Source: JBKHYJ01 sp046565505 (GTDB lineage: Bacteria; Acidobacteriota; Blastocatellia; UBA7656). Taken from it: 64,000 nucleotides of DNA. Under the pieces are notes generated by a model. The model saw nothing but the letters and a program-made list of their open reading frames with translations, was not told the DNA's origin and searched no databases. Location: positions 20,353-84,352 of the forward strand of contig JBKHYJ010000107.1 of assembly GCA_046565505.1 (NCBI GenBank), written 5' to 3'. Position numbers and translations under genes: made by a program. Shown here one piece after another: positions 34,253 to 43,477 of the stretch; the first letter of the stretch is position 1; every line of letters begins with the position of its first letter.

Positions 34253-35404
34253 ATGTGGCCCGCTTATCTACAATATCCAATTCTTCGGCGCGGGCGAAAG
34301 GCGTATATGCTCAGACGCGTAATTCATACCTGGGAGCGCAAGCTCTCACAAAGAGACCTCAACCGAATGATGATCCCCTTCGACTGGGGACTAGAGTTCC
34401 TGCATGGCGACGAAGCGATTGCCGACGCCCATTCAGCGGAAGCGGCCGCTGGGTGGGCCGGCGGCGACCCGCGGAGAATAATTTTTGATTTTAACGAGCG
34501 CGCAATCGCAAACAGCGACCGATTCTTCGCGCCGCCGTCGGCCGTGACTGATTTCTCATTCGACGGGCACTGGCTAAGCTTTCCGAGCGCGGTTCATACG
34601 CCATATGAGAATAATAATACGGCTTACGCGCGCTATTTCCCCGTGCCCGGACCTGACGGCAGCGCGAATGGCTCGCGCGTGCCGGAAGCGAAGCGCGCGC
34701 GCGGCCGCGCCGTCGTCGTGCTCCCGCAGTGGAATGCCGACGTAGAAAGCCATGCGGGGCTCTGCCGGCTGCTCAATCGCGTCGGCATAGCGGCTTTAAG
34801 GTTGAGCCTCCCTTATCATGATAGGCGAACCCCCGATGGCCTCGTCCGCGCAGACTACATGGTGAGCGCGAACGTGGGGCGCACGCTTCAGGCATGCAGG
34901 CAGGCCGTGCTCGATTTGCGCGGCGCGGTCGATTGGCTCATTGCTAGCGGGTATGACCGGGTCGGAATAACGGGGACGAGCATCGGCTCATGCATCGCCT
35001 TTCTGGCTTTCGTTCACGACGAGCGATTGAGCGTCGGGGCCTACAATCACGTGTCCAGCTACTTCGGCGACGTGGTTTGGGAAGGGATAAGCACTGCGCA
35101 TGTTAGGCGCGGGCTTGAGACCGCTCTGACGCGCGAAGAAGTGCGCCGCGCATGGCTCGCGATCAGCCCCAATTCTTACATAGGCCTTTTGATGCGCAAC
35201 CCGCGGCGCGGCTTGTTCCTCTCGGCGCGCTACGACCTGTCGTTTCCGCCCGAGCTTTCCCGTTTGCTGTTTAGCGAATGCGACCGCCACGGCCTTAACT
35301 ACGAGCGTACGGTCGTGCCGTGGGGCCATTACACAACCGGCAAGACGCCGTTCAAGTATTATGTCGGCTACGCGATCGCCAATTACCTGCGCAAGCATCT
35401 GTGA
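34253..35404 (+). CDS. Alpha/beta hydrolase (ABHD18/DUF2048-like)
   Basis: A 383-residue protein of the ABHD18-like alpha/beta hydrolase group. The nucleophile elbow is GTSIGS (Ser243); before it, VVVLPQWNADVESH (156-167) corresponds to the oxyanion/strand 3 region, and a terminal WGHYTTGKTPFKY holds the likely catalytic His. Relatives are uncharacterised lipases or esterases. No signal peptide is obvious, so it is probably cytoplasmic. It is followed 46 bases later by the MBL-fold gene, which may share its transcript. Confidence 0.75.
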   Translation: MWPAYLQYPILRRGRKAYMLRRVIHTWERKLSQRDLNRMMIPFDWGLEFLHGDEAIADAHSAEAAAGWAGGDPRRIIFDFNERAIANSDRFFAPPSAVTDFSFDGHWLSFPSAVHTPYENNNTAYARYFPVPGPDGSANGSRVPEAKRARGRAVVVLPQWNADVESHAGLCRLLNRVGIAALRLSLPYHDRRTPDGLVRADYMVSANVGRTLQACRQAVLDLRGAVDWLIASGYDRVGITGTSIGSCIAFLAFVHDERLSVGAYNHVSSYFGDVVWEGISTAHVRRGLETALTREEVRRAWLAISPNSYIGLLMRNPRRGLFLSARYDLSFPPELSRLLFSECDRHGLNYERTVVPWGHYTTGKTPFKYYVGYAIANYLRKHL

Positions 35405-35450
35405 CCGCGGGTAGTGTTTTGTCCCGCGAAAAAAATCTGGAGGCATACGA

Positions 35451-36551
35451 ATGACCGATAACTCATCCCGCCGCGTGACGTACGGCCTGCTCGGAATTCC
35501 GGCCCTGCTCTTCATACTGTGCGCCCGAGGGTTGGCGCAGCAAGCGCCGGAGCAGGTCGCGTCGGATTACTTCAACGTCAGACAGGTGGTGCCCGGCGTA
35601 TGGGCGTTGATCGTGAAACCGCCCAAAGGCAGCCTGGCCGTGTCGAACGCGACAGTCATCGGGCTCGGGAATAATCTGCTCGTAGTCGATTCGCACCTTT
35701 CGCCCTCGGCCGCGCGCGAGGCGGCGCGCGTGATCGCCGCCATCACGGGCGGCAAGCCCGTCCGCTACCTGGTCAACACGCACTGGCATCCCGATCACGT
35801 GCAGGGCAACTCGACTTATTCATCCGCGTTCCCGGGGGCGATTGATATCATCTCTCACGTCAACACACGCCGCGACATCCTGGCTCTGGAGATACCTTTC
35901 CTCAAGGACCAGAAGGTCCAACTCCCGAAGCAGATCGCGGACATGAAACTGCAATTGGCGAGCGGCATGTCTGAGGGCAAGCCAATGACCGCCGAGCAGA
36001 GGAGGAGGGTCGAAGCTCAGCTCGCGCAAAGCGAGGCGCTGGCGCGCGAGATTGCAAACCTCGAAATCACGCTGCCGACCCTTACCCTGGAGCGCTCGAT
36101 GAGCGTTTATGGCGGCGACCGCGAAGTGCGCATACTCTACTTCGGCCGAGGCCACACGGAGGGGGATGTCGTCGTATACCTGCCGCGTGAGAAGGTTCTA
36201 ATTACGGGGGACCTGCTCACCAACTCCATACCGTTTATGCGTGACGCGTACCCGGCCGAATGGAGCGCCACGCTGGCGGGGGTCGAAACGCTCGACTACA
36301 CGCAGAACATTCCGGGCCACGGCGACGTGCAGCAAGGCAAGGATAGGCTGCGGATGCTGCGGGCTTTTCTAGACGACCTGATTCCGGCCGTGCGCCGGGC
36401 CATCGCCGAGGGCAAAACACTTGACCAGGCAAAGCAGTCGGTCAAGGCCGAGCTTGCCCCGCGTCATGAAAAGAATTTTCCTTCATGGAATGGCGGCGCG
36501 GAGGCCTCGATCGAGCGGACGTATAACCAACTAAAAAACAACCGCAACTGA
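35451..36551 (+). CDS. Exported MBL-fold metallo-hydrolase
   Basis: A 366-residue metallo-beta-lactamase-fold protein with an N-terminal signal (LLGIPALLFILCARGLAQ). The zinc motif is HWHPDH (H111, H113, D115, H116), further ligands are in GRGHTEGD, TGDLLTNS and PGHGDV. An inserted helical region (about 160-205, LPKQIADMKLQLASGMSEGK) separates the metal sites, as in the QuiP/SdsA-like cyclase-hydrolase group. The substrate is unknown. RBS is TCTGGAGGC upstream of the ATG. Confidence 0.88.
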   Translation: MTDNSSRRVTYGLLGIPALLFILCARGLAQQAPEQVASDYFNVRQVVPGVWALIVKPPKGSLAVSNATVIGLGNNLLVVDSHLSPSAAREAARVIAAITGGKPVRYLVNTHWHPDHVQGNSTYSSAFPGAIDIISHVNTRRDILALEIPFLKDQKVQLPKQIADMKLQLASGMSEGKPMTAEQRRRVEAQLAQSEALAREIANLEITLPTLTLERSMSVYGGDREVRILYFGRGHTEGDVVVYLPREKVLITGDLLTNSIPFMRDAYPAEWSATLAGVETLDYTQNIPGHGDVQQGKDRLRMLRAFLDDLIPAVRRAIAEGKTLDQAKQSVKAELAPRHEKNFPSWNGGAEASIERTYNQLKNNRN

Positions 36552-36770
36552 TGCGCGGCTCCCGGACCGGGGCCGCCGGGCTCGATTTAAGTCGCACCGA
36601 ATTCAGACATGTAAGAGCCGGTAAGTCTTTGGATACTTCTCGCCGGAAACAGGGGTAAGAAGGTACTTGCGCAATGACTTAAGCCGCTTATTCGCTCCCG
36701 GCTATGTAAAGCTGGTACGGAGATTGCGCTCCGGGCATGTAGAGAATAGACGTGATTACGAGGTAAGAAA

Positions 36771-37181
36771 ATGCGCAAGGTAATAACATCAATGACGGCG
36801 CTTGCCGTTTTGCTCGCGCTCGCGGTTGTCTCCGAGGCACACGGCGGGCATGGGCGCATGCACGGCTGGGCGCGCGGCGGTCGCGTGCGGGCGATCAGGT
36901 CTTACAGGTATGTGCGTCCCGTGCGTGTCATAGCCTTCCGCAGGCCCGCCCGCGTTCTGGGCGCGCGATACTATAACCAGGATAACTATGGCCGCCGCAG
37001 AAGCGCGCTGGCCCATCGTCAAAACGCCGAGCGCCATGCGCTCAATCGCCGCTTCAGGCAAGAGCGCAGGCTTGCGCGTTACAGGGGCCTCGACCGCCGC
37101 GAGCTTGCTCATCGCCAGCGTGAAGAAAGGCGCAGGTTGAGAAGGCACCAGCGCTCAGAGCGCGAACGCGCCCGGTGGTAA
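36771..37181 (+). CDS. Small secreted Arg-rich basic protein
   Basis: A 136-residue protein with a signal peptide (MRKVITSMTALAVLLALAVV, cut near SEA) and a strongly basic mature region rich in Arg, His and Tyr (HGGHGRMHG, YRYVRPVRVIAFRRPA, HRQREERRRLRRHQRSE). It has no recognisable domain. The His/Gly start could bind metal and the Arg tail could contact anionic polymers or nucleic acid; this is speculation. The ORF is clearly placed, with GAGGTAAGAAA before the ATG. Confidence 0.65.
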   Translation: MRKVITSMTALAVLLALAVVSEAHGGHGRMHGWARGGRVRAIRSYRYVRPVRVIAFRRPARVLGARYYNQDNYGRRRSALAHRQNAERHALNRRFRQERRLARYRGLDRRELAHRQREERRRLRRHQRSERERARW

Positions 37182-37231
37182 GTGGCGACATGTGTGTGAG
37201 CACAACTGAATCTGCGGGCGGCCGGCAGGGG

Positions 37232-37744
37232 TCAGTACACGTCGGCAAGGCCGCTCGACAGGAAGCGGTTAATCTCCCTATCCCCGGCTTTAGCCAGTAT
37301 TGCTCGTGTAGTTTTTTCGACCCTCTGCTCTTCATGCGGCCGAAGCTCGTAAGGCAGGTCCACGCGCTGTAACTGTTGTCCGAACCGTACGACATGTACC
37401 AGCTCATGCGTCAACACGTAAGTGAGTATAGGCCCCAATTGCACCTTAGTGTCGCGGACCGCGTCCAGTATTCGATGGTCTTGAAGGCAGATTCGGTAGA
37501 AATCGCCTTCCTCTAAAATCAGGGGGCCGGCTTCACGCCTGAATCCATAGCAGACCGTTTGGGCCAGGGCAGCGTCCGTCACCTCCGACGAATCGAGGGC
37601 GCGCAGCGTCTTGACTTCGTAAGGCATCTTCCTCCATTCGCGGGGGGCTACTCTGTAGTAATCCGACACGAAGCCGGCCGCCCTATCCCGCGCCTTGCGT
37701 ACGATCCTTAGCTGAACAGAGTTGAAGCCGTATGAATCCTTCAT
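37232..37744 (-). CDS. Hypothetical protein with HExVH metallopeptidase-like motif
   Basis: A 170-residue protein from the ATG at 37744, which is preceded by GGGGAAGG; a TTG at 37798 would add 18 residues. The centre holds LTYVLTHELVHVVRFGQ, an HExxH zinc-protease signature, followed by ELRPHEEQRVEKTTRAIL in which H or E could be the third ligand. No family is recognised. No signal peptide, so probably cytoplasmic. It is convergent with the Arg-rich secreted protein gene. Confidence 0.6.
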   Translation of the reverse strand: MKDSYGFNSVQLRIVRKARDRAAGFVSDYYRVAPREWRKMPYEVKTLRALDSSEVTDAALAQTVCYGFRREAGPLILEEGDFYRICLQDHRILDAVRDTKVQLGPILTYVLTHELVHVVRFGQQLQRVDLPYELRPHEEQRVEKTTRAILAKAGDREINRFLSSGLADVY

Positions 37745-37914
37745 TGCCTTCCCCACGAGTAGAGGCAAGCGATTCGGCGCCCCTGGAATCCAAGTCAAGA
37801 AAAATTTAAATCCGCCGCCCGCGCCCAGTCAAGCGCCTATCTTGTCTCGGTATTGCGCTCATGTTAATATTTTTATGAAGAGTTAAATAACCCTGTCGGA
37901 GGTGTAACGAGCCT

Positions 37915-38163
37915 ATGCCTATTTACGAATATATTTGCGAGAAGTGCGGCTCTCACATTGAGGCTATACAGAAGGTTGGCGACGCGCCGCTCAAGCGATG
38001 CCAGAAATGTCGCGGCAAATTGGAGAAGATTGTTTCGCGCACGAGCTTCCAGCTTAAAGGCGGCGGGTGGTATCTGAGCGATTATTCGCGCAAATCGACT
38101 CCTGAAACCAAAGACAAACCCGAAAAGAAGACCGAAAGCACGCCCTCGTCGGACGCCAAGTAA
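37915..38163 (+). CDS. FmdB-family zinc-ribbon protein
   Basis: An 82-residue protein beginning MPIYEYICEKCGSHIEAIQK with a second CxxC in RCQKCRGKLEK, the four-Cys zinc ribbon of the FmdB family, followed by a Ser/Lys-rich tail (KDKPEKKTESTPSSDAK). The family was named from an amidase/formamidase regulator but its function is unclear. The ATG has GGAGGTGTAACGAGCCT upstream. Confidence 0.85.
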   Translation: MPIYEYICEKCGSHIEAIQKVGDAPLKRCQKCRGKLEKIVSRTSFQLKGGGWYLSDYSRKSTPETKDKPEKKTESTPSSDAK

Positions 38164-38225
38164 GAGGCGCTGTCGGGCTCTCTTCAAATAGTTAAGGCTC
38201 AATTATCCACTCTCCTAAAAATGAC

Positions 38226-38251
38226 GCCGGTTTTAATAGCCGGCCTTTTTT
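38226..38251 (+). terminator. Intrinsic terminator after the FmdB gene
   Basis: GCCGG (38226-38230) pairs with CCGGC (38240-38244) and a run of T follows at 38246-38251. It lies about 60 bases beyond the FmdB stop. The remaining spacer to 38489 shows nothing recognisable. Confidence 0.75.
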
Positions 38252-38489
38252 ATTTACGGCCCACGGCGTCCAGGACACCGCGTCAAAGCACCGACTGGTC
38301 TTGCATCCGATCACACACTGCGCAAGGATGTAAACCGGACTCGTTCTCACACTGTGGGTAGTCGCTCGGGGGCGTTAGTTCTTTGAAGTAGGAAAAACAA
38401 CTTTGCCAGTTACGCTGGCATCCTAAGAAAGGATGCTGCAAAACTATTTGAGGCGTTAATCCGTATAAAGAATTGGAAAGGAGTTAAAG

Positions 38490-38750
38490 ATGGCTAGCTT
38501 CAGGGACCCAGCGAGAACATTCTCCCCGATTGAGGTCATCGAGCGGCTCCTTGAGATAACAGATTACTTCGGGCACGAGCCTGTTCTGTACATTTCATCG
38601 AGCAACGATTTAGCTACGTATCTCGACTCTTTTGGGTTTGACATTTACAGCTTGACCGCCAACACGGACGAGGCGTTCAAAACCACCACGCGCAGCGTAT
38701 TGATTTTGCCCAACGGCAGCCGCTCGCACGAGAGCGTCACGGCACATTGA
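38490..38750 (+). CDS. Small hypothetical protein
   Basis: An 86-residue protein with a good AAAGGAGTTAAAG ribosome site. It contains VIERLLEITDYFGHEPVLYI and LATYLDSFGFDIYSL, a helical and beta pattern, with no motif I recognise. It is flanked by a large inverted repeat just after its stop. I cannot suggest a function. Confidence 0.55.
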   Translation: MASFRDPARTFSPIEVIERLLEITDYFGHEPVLYISSSNDLATYLDSFGFDIYSLTANTDEAFKTTTRSVLILPNGSRSHESVTAH

Positions 38751-38758
38751 AATAGGAC

Positions 38759-38824
38759 GCCGGAATGAGCGGAAGGCGGGGACGAAGAAATCACCCTTCG
38801 TCCCCGCCTTCCGCTCATTCCGGC
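38759..38824. terminator. 29-bp perfect inverted repeat between convergent genes
   Basis: Left arm 38759-38787 and right arm 38796-38824 are exact complements around an 8-base loop (AAATCACC). It lies nine bases after the stop of the small gene and 24 bases before the stop of the TPR gene, so it is probably a bidirectional terminator. Its length is unusual; it may alternatively be a dispersed palindromic element. Confidence 0.7.
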
Positions 38825-38847
38825 TAATTGCTTACAGCGCGCCCGCC

Positions 38848-40089
38848 TCACCCGCGCTTCTGCCCCTTCCTCACTTCCGCCGTTTGTGATTCGAGCAGGT
38901 CGCTGCGAAGAAGCTCTGCGAGCCGCACGTCGCCGCTGGTTACGACCTTGCGGTTGGCGACAGTCGCGCGGCCGAATACAGGCAGAGGGGCTAGCTGCCC
39001 GGCCTTGCGCGCGCGCAGGGCGGCGCGGTAGCGCGACTCGCGCGGGTTGATCTCGTAAGCGGCCTGGAAATGCTCCCGCGCGAGCAGGACGTTTTCCTGG
39101 CGCAGGTAAATCAACCCCAGGTGGTAAAGCGCCGCGTCGAATTTCGGGTCCATCTCCACGCACCGCCGCAAGTGACGCACGGCTATCTCGGTCCGGCCAT
39201 CTTCAAGGTACGCGCGCCCGACCAGGTAGTACATCTCAGGCGTGGGCTTCAGCCTGAGCGCGCGTTTGAGGTGATTCAGAGCCTCGTGCACCTTGCCTTC
39301 GCTCACAAGAATTCTTCCCAGCCCGTAGTGGGCCGTGAAAGAGTTCTTCTTAAACTTCAGCGCGCGACCCAGGTGCCACTTGGCGGAGTCGAGGTCGCCA
39401 TCGTCGCCGCAGATCACGCCCAGCATCAGTAGCGCCAGGTAATTGTCTTCTTCTTTATCGACCGCGCGCTCGAGGTAGGCGCGCGAGAGCACGGGCTTGT
39501 TGATGCGGAAGAAGTGCTCGCCTATGAAGAAAGCCAGCGACGCGTTGGTCGGGTCGAGCACGAGCGCCTTCTCGAAGTAGCGGACGCCGCGTTTTGAATT
39601 GCCTTCGATGAAGAGGTCCGCCCCAGTGTCTAACAGCCGCGTGAAGAGGTCGAAGTTATCGCCGCTGAACCCGCTCACCATGCGCTCGACGCGCTTCTCG
39701 AATTTCTCCTGCTCGTTGGCCTCCTCGTAGTGTTCGGCCACGCGGTCGCGCCACAGCGTCTCCAGCTTACCGCCCTCGACCGCGCCACGCTCCGAGAGGT
39801 GCTCGACGAGCGCGTCAAGCATGGCGTGGTCGTAAAGCCCGCTCGTGGCCTGCCTGTGCACCAGGTCGAGCATCAATTCGAGGCGGTCGTTCGCGCGCTC
39901 CAGTTCCGTCTCAAGGGCGCTGATGCGCTCGAGCAAGTGCTCTTCGATGGTCGGCCTGAGCAGGCTTTCGACGCCGCCATAGGCGGCGGCCGTCCGCGTG
40001 TTCGTTATTACCATCAGCTTCATGCCGCACGCGGAGCACGTCTCGCGGTTGTAAGAGTTCGGATGAGTGCATTGCTGACAAAATATCAT
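38848..40089 (-). CDS. Zinc-ribbon plus TPR-repeat protein
   Basis: A 413-residue cytoplasmic-looking protein. It starts with a four-Cys zinc ribbon (IFCQQCTHPNSYNRETCSACG), then a helical segment (LLERISALETELERANDRLE), and then at least six TPR units (VRYFEKALVLDPTNASLAFF, AKWHLGRALKFKKNSFTAHY, LNHLKRALRLKPTPEMYYLV). Such proteins are scaffolds with unknown partners. The gene is alone on its strand, facing the small hypothetical gene. Confidence 0.82.
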   Translation of the reverse strand: MIFCQQCTHPNSYNRETCSACGMKLMVITNTRTAAAYGGVESLLRPTIEEHLLERISALETELERANDRLELMLDLVHRQATSGLYDHAMLDALVEHLSERGAVEGGKLETLWRDRVAEHYEEANEQEKFEKRVERMVSGFSGDNFDLFTRLLDTGADLFIEGNSKRGVRYFEKALVLDPTNASLAFFIGEHFFRINKPVLSRAYLERAVDKEEDNYLALLMLGVICGDDGDLDSAKWHLGRALKFKKNSFTAHYGLGRILVSEGKVHEALNHLKRALRLKPTPEMYYLVGRAYLEDGRTEIAVRHLRRCVEMDPKFDAALYHLGLIYLRQENVLLAREHFQAAYEINPRESRYRAALRARKAGQLAPLPVFGRATVANRKVVTSGDVRLAELLRSDLLESQTAEVRKGQKRG

Positions 40090-40203
40090 CTTATTTTAAG
40101 CCGCCAATCCGTCTATAGAGTAACTATTATCATGGTGGCTGCCTTGAAACTGGCTCCGGGAGCAGATTCCAAGTTCCCTGATCCGACCGCCGGCCCTCGG
40201 CAG

Positions 40204-41049
40204 CTAGTATTCGTAGAACCCTTTGCCCGACTTGCGTCCGAGCCACCCCGCGTCGACGTACTTCTTCAACAGCGGGCACGGCCTGTATTTAGAGTCGCTG
40301 AAGCCATCATATAGCACATTCATAATCGCGAGGCAAACATCCAGCCCAATAAAATCGGCGAGCTGGAGCGGCCCCATCGGGTGGTTCATGCCGAGCTTCA
40401 TTATCTGGTCTATCGCCTCCGCGGTCCCGACGCCCTCGTAAAGCGCGAAGATGGCTTCGTTAATCATCGGCATCAATACGCGATTTGACACGAAGCCCGG
40501 CGCGTCGTTCACCTCGACGGGGACCTTCCCCATCCCCTCGGCCAGCTCGCGAGTGGCCCTGTAAGTCTCGTCCGAGGTCGCGGCCCCGCGAATCACCTCG
40601 ACCAGTTTCATCACCGGGACCGGGTTCATAAAGTGCATTCCTATGAAGCGGTCGGGCCGGGACGTGGACGCCGCGAGCTTCGTTATTGAGATGGAGCTCG
40701 TGTTGCTCGCGAGTATTACGTCGGGCCTCGCTATCTGGTCTAGCTGCCGGAACAACTCTGATTTGGCGGCGAAGTCTTCCGTCACTGCCTCCACGACGAG
40801 GTCCGCTTCGCGAAGCTCGGCAAGTTCCGTCGTCGGATTTATGCGCGATATTATTTCTTGCTTCTCCTCGCCGGCCAGCCGTTGCTTATCAACGTCGCGC
40901 TGCAAGCTCTTGTCTATAGCCGAGAGGCCTCGCTTCAGGAAATCATCCGAGAGGTCGCGCATTATCACTTTGAGACCGGCGCGCGCGGCCGTCTGCGCGA
41001 TGCCATTGCCCATAGTCCCCGCCCCTATGACGCCGACCGATTTTATCAC
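40204..41049 (-). CDS. hbd: 3-hydroxybutyryl-CoA dehydrogenase
   Basis: A 281-residue 3-hydroxyacyl-CoA dehydrogenase of the Hbd/PaaH type. Residues 6-16 (GVIGAGTMGNG) form the NAD(P) loop, VTEDFAAKSELF and ASNTSSISITKLA follow, the catalytic His is in FIGMHFMNPVPVM, and the C-terminal domain has NHPMGPLQLADFIGLD. It oxidises (S)-3-hydroxybutyryl-CoA in butyrate/PHB and fatty acid metabolism. Start is a GTG with GGGAGGGTGGT upstream. Confidence 0.9.
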   Translation of the reverse strand: MIKSVGVIGAGTMGNGIAQTAARAGLKVIMRDLSDDFLKRGLSAIDKSLQRDVDKQRLAGEEKQEIISRINPTTELAELREADLVVEAVTEDFAAKSELFRQLDQIARPDVILASNTSSISITKLAASTSRPDRFIGMHFMNPVPVMKLVEVIRGAATSDETYRATRELAEGMGKVPVEVNDAPGFVSNRVLMPMINEAIFALYEGVGTAEAIDQIMKLGMNHPMGPLQLADFIGLDVCLAIMNVLYDGFSDSKYRPCPLLKKYVDAGWLGRKSGKGFYEY

Positions 41050-41167
41050 ACCACCCTCCCCCTTCTTTATACTGATTTCAGCCCCATCGATTATAGCCCG
41101 GCTTTAACCGCCGCCCGGTAAAGCCGCCCCCGGCGGGCCGCCGCGCGACAACAGAATTTTGTCTCAG

Positions 41168-43153
41168 TCAGCGGGCCGCGGCGTTGCCCGCTATCTGCCT
41201 CAACCGGTTCTCGACGCTCTTGCGGTCAGGCATCTCTGCCGGCGCCAGTTCGAGATACTTCTCGTACTCGGCCCGCGCGCTGTCGGGCCGGTTGAGGCCT
41301 TCGTAAGTTTGACCCAGCCTGATGTGTACCGGAGCGAACCAGGGCGGCAGATGATTCGCGATCCGTTCGAACATGACGCGGGCATCCTCAAAACGTTTCC
41401 GGTCAAAATAAAACAGGCCGGTATAATGCCATGCGGCGGGGCGAGGTGAAAGCTCAATTGATTTGAGCAGGTTTTCTTCCGCGCGGTCAAAATCCTTTCG
41501 CTGTGCGTAAAGCAAGCCGAGGTTGAGGTGGACCGTCGCGAGGCTCTGGCGCGTCATAGGCCCTTCGGCCACTGCCGAAGTGGCTTCTTCAAGGTATTCG
41601 ATGGATTTATCCAGCTTACCGGCGGCGCGGGCAAAGTAACTTAAATTTAGATAGGGGTTCGCGCTATTCGGGCCGAGGTCCAGTGAGGCGCGGGCCTCTG
41701 CTTCGGCCTCGCGCGGCTTGCCCGCCTCAAAGTATGCGCGCGCGAGCGCGGCATGCGCCGCGGCGGAGTTCGGGGCCGCCGCGACGGCCTGCCTGTTGGT
41801 CGCGAGCGTGTCCTTCCAGACGCCATTCTGCTTCACACAGAATATGCCCCAGACCAGCACGAGGACGCCCGCCGAGGCCAGGGCCGCTGCGCGGCCGAGC
41901 CGCGCGACCCGCCCGTGCGTCGCGAGCCATTCGATCCCGAGCGCGACCGCCAGGCAAAAGCCCGCGGATGGGAGGTACAAGTACCTCTCTTGAATCAGGT
42001 ATTCAGGTTCAAAATGGCGCATAGCTTCAAAGGCGGGGGCAAGAGTGATGACAAACCAGGCGGCTGCGAACTTCAGGTCGCGCGATCTGGTGAGCCACGC
42101 CGCGGCCGCCAGTAAGGCGATGAGCGCCACAGGGGTTATGAACTCGACGCTCGTGGCCTTTTCTACCAGAACAGTATAATGCTGATAACTGTAGCCCGCG
42201 GGTATAATCATCAGCTTCAGGTATTTCGCGAACGCCAGCGGCGCAGTCGCGGCCGATGCGGGAAGCGGGTAGTGCGGGGCGCCGGCGTCTACGAAGGCGC
42301 CCAACACGTCATGCCGCATTAAAAAGTAAACAGCCGTGGGGACCATGTACAGGCCGGCGGCGACGAGGCCGCCCCTGGCCCTCTGCCCGAGCGGGGCCAT
42401 CCCCCTGAAGTAAAAAATCTCGCAGTAAGCAATAATGAATGGCAACGCAAGGGCCGTCTCTTTGCTCAGTAGCGCGAGCAGGTAGAGCGCGAGCGAGGCG
42501 GCCATCAGGTATTTGCGGTTGCCCTCGCGGGAACGCAAGTAAAAGTAGAAAGACGGCAGCAGGAACAGCGCCACCAGAAGGTCTGGCACGCCTGAGACCC
42601 ACGCCACCGCCTCGGCATGCGCGGGGTGCGCGGCGAACAGGCAGGCCGCGACGCCGGCAACCCACGGCCTGTCCGTGAGTGACCTGAGTGCTACAAAAAT
42701 CAGCAGGGTTACGGCCGCGTGAATAAGTACATTCACCATATGCCAGCCGGCCGGCGACTCTCCGAACATCCAATAGTTAAACGTGAATAACGCGTCCACG
42801 AACGGTCTGTAGTAAGAGCCGAGCGAGAGGACGACCTCTTCGCTCGCGTAGGCCCACGCCCTGCCCGTGAAGGCCAGCGGCAGGTTGCCGAGCTTCTTAA
42901 CAAGAGGGTTATTCAGAACCTGCGAGATGTCATCGGCCGCGAACCCGTTCCAGAGCGCGTTGAGCGAAGCCAGGAGCGCAACCACAGGGGGGGCGAGCGC
43001 GTAAGCGCCGCGCCATCTCCCCAGGCCTTCAGGTTCAGTCGAATTGCCATAGTCGCTCGCCCGCGCGTTGCCGCCGCGCGCGATGGCGGCGGCCGATCCG
43101 GGAGACACCTTGACTGCGCGTGAACCTCGAACTGACATATCTTTTTTCGGCAT
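41168..43153 (-). CDS. TPR-containing TMTC/GT-C-like membrane protein
   Basis: A 661-residue protein. After a basic leader come about ten membrane helices (LAPPVVALLASLNALWNGF, WHMVNVLIHAAVTLLIFVAL, FLLPSFYFYLR). The first loop has the acidic pair DDISQVLNNP and a later loop has HPAHAEAVAWVSG, typical of TMTC and related bacterial GT-C-like proteins. From about residue 445 several TPRs follow (ALARAYFEAGKPREAEAEAR, AEENLLKSIELSP). Such proteins may O-mannosylate or glycosylate exported proteins. ATG at 43153 chosen; a TTG at 43174 is possible. Confidence 0.8.
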   Translation of the reverse strand: MPKKDMSVRGSRAVKVSPGSAAAIARGGNARASDYGNSTEPEGLGRWRGAYALAPPVVALLASLNALWNGFAADDISQVLNNPLVKKLGNLPLAFTGRAWAYASEEVVLSLGSYYRPFVDALFTFNYWMFGESPAGWHMVNVLIHAAVTLLIFVALRSLTDRPWVAGVAACLFAAHPAHAEAVAWVSGVPDLLVALFLLPSFYFYLRSREGNRKYLMAASLALYLLALLSKETALALPFIIAYCEIFYFRGMAPLGQRARGGLVAAGLYMVPTAVYFLMRHDVLGAFVDAGAPHYPLPASAATAPLAFAKYLKLMIIPAGYSYQHYTVLVEKATSVEFITPVALIALLAAAAWLTRSRDLKFAAAWFVITLAPAFEAMRHFEPEYLIQERYLYLPSAGFCLAVALGIEWLATHGRVARLGRAAALASAGVLVLVWGIFCVKQNGVWKDTLATNRQAVAAAPNSAAAHAALARAYFEAGKPREAEAEARASLDLGPNSANPYLNLSYFARAAGKLDKSIEYLEEATSAVAEGPMTRQSLATVHLNLGLLYAQRKDFDRAEENLLKSIELSPRPAAWHYTGLFYFDRKRFEDARVMFERIANHLPPWFAPVHIRLGQTYEGLNRPDSARAEYEKYLELAPAEMPDRKSVENRLRQIAGNAAAR

Positions 43154-43477
43154 GTGACTAAAACAGAGTAACAAAGTGCATTCGATCGGACACCGCGCGC
43201 GTATTAATAAGAGTACCGGATTTATTCACGATGGGATTAATATTAAGCATGCACACGTTGGTAGCGCAAGATAGCGGAGACTCGCGGCGCGGATTAACTG
43301 AAAACATTCAATTAGATCAAACCTTATGCACGCTACAGTCGTTCAAGTGTGTGAACGAAACGGGGGCAATGACGGCCGTCGCGATCAGGAGCGTATAGCC
43401 TAAACAATTGCAGTCGGCCCGACAAGAGACCGGAAACGTCAGGACCTGAAACACGGAAAATACGAAAGGAAGCAAAC
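43154..43477. other. Divergent intergenic region
   Basis: About 320 bases between the divergent TMTC-like and exported-protein genes, presumably holding both promoters. I see no gene, RNA or repeat in it. Confidence 0.5.
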
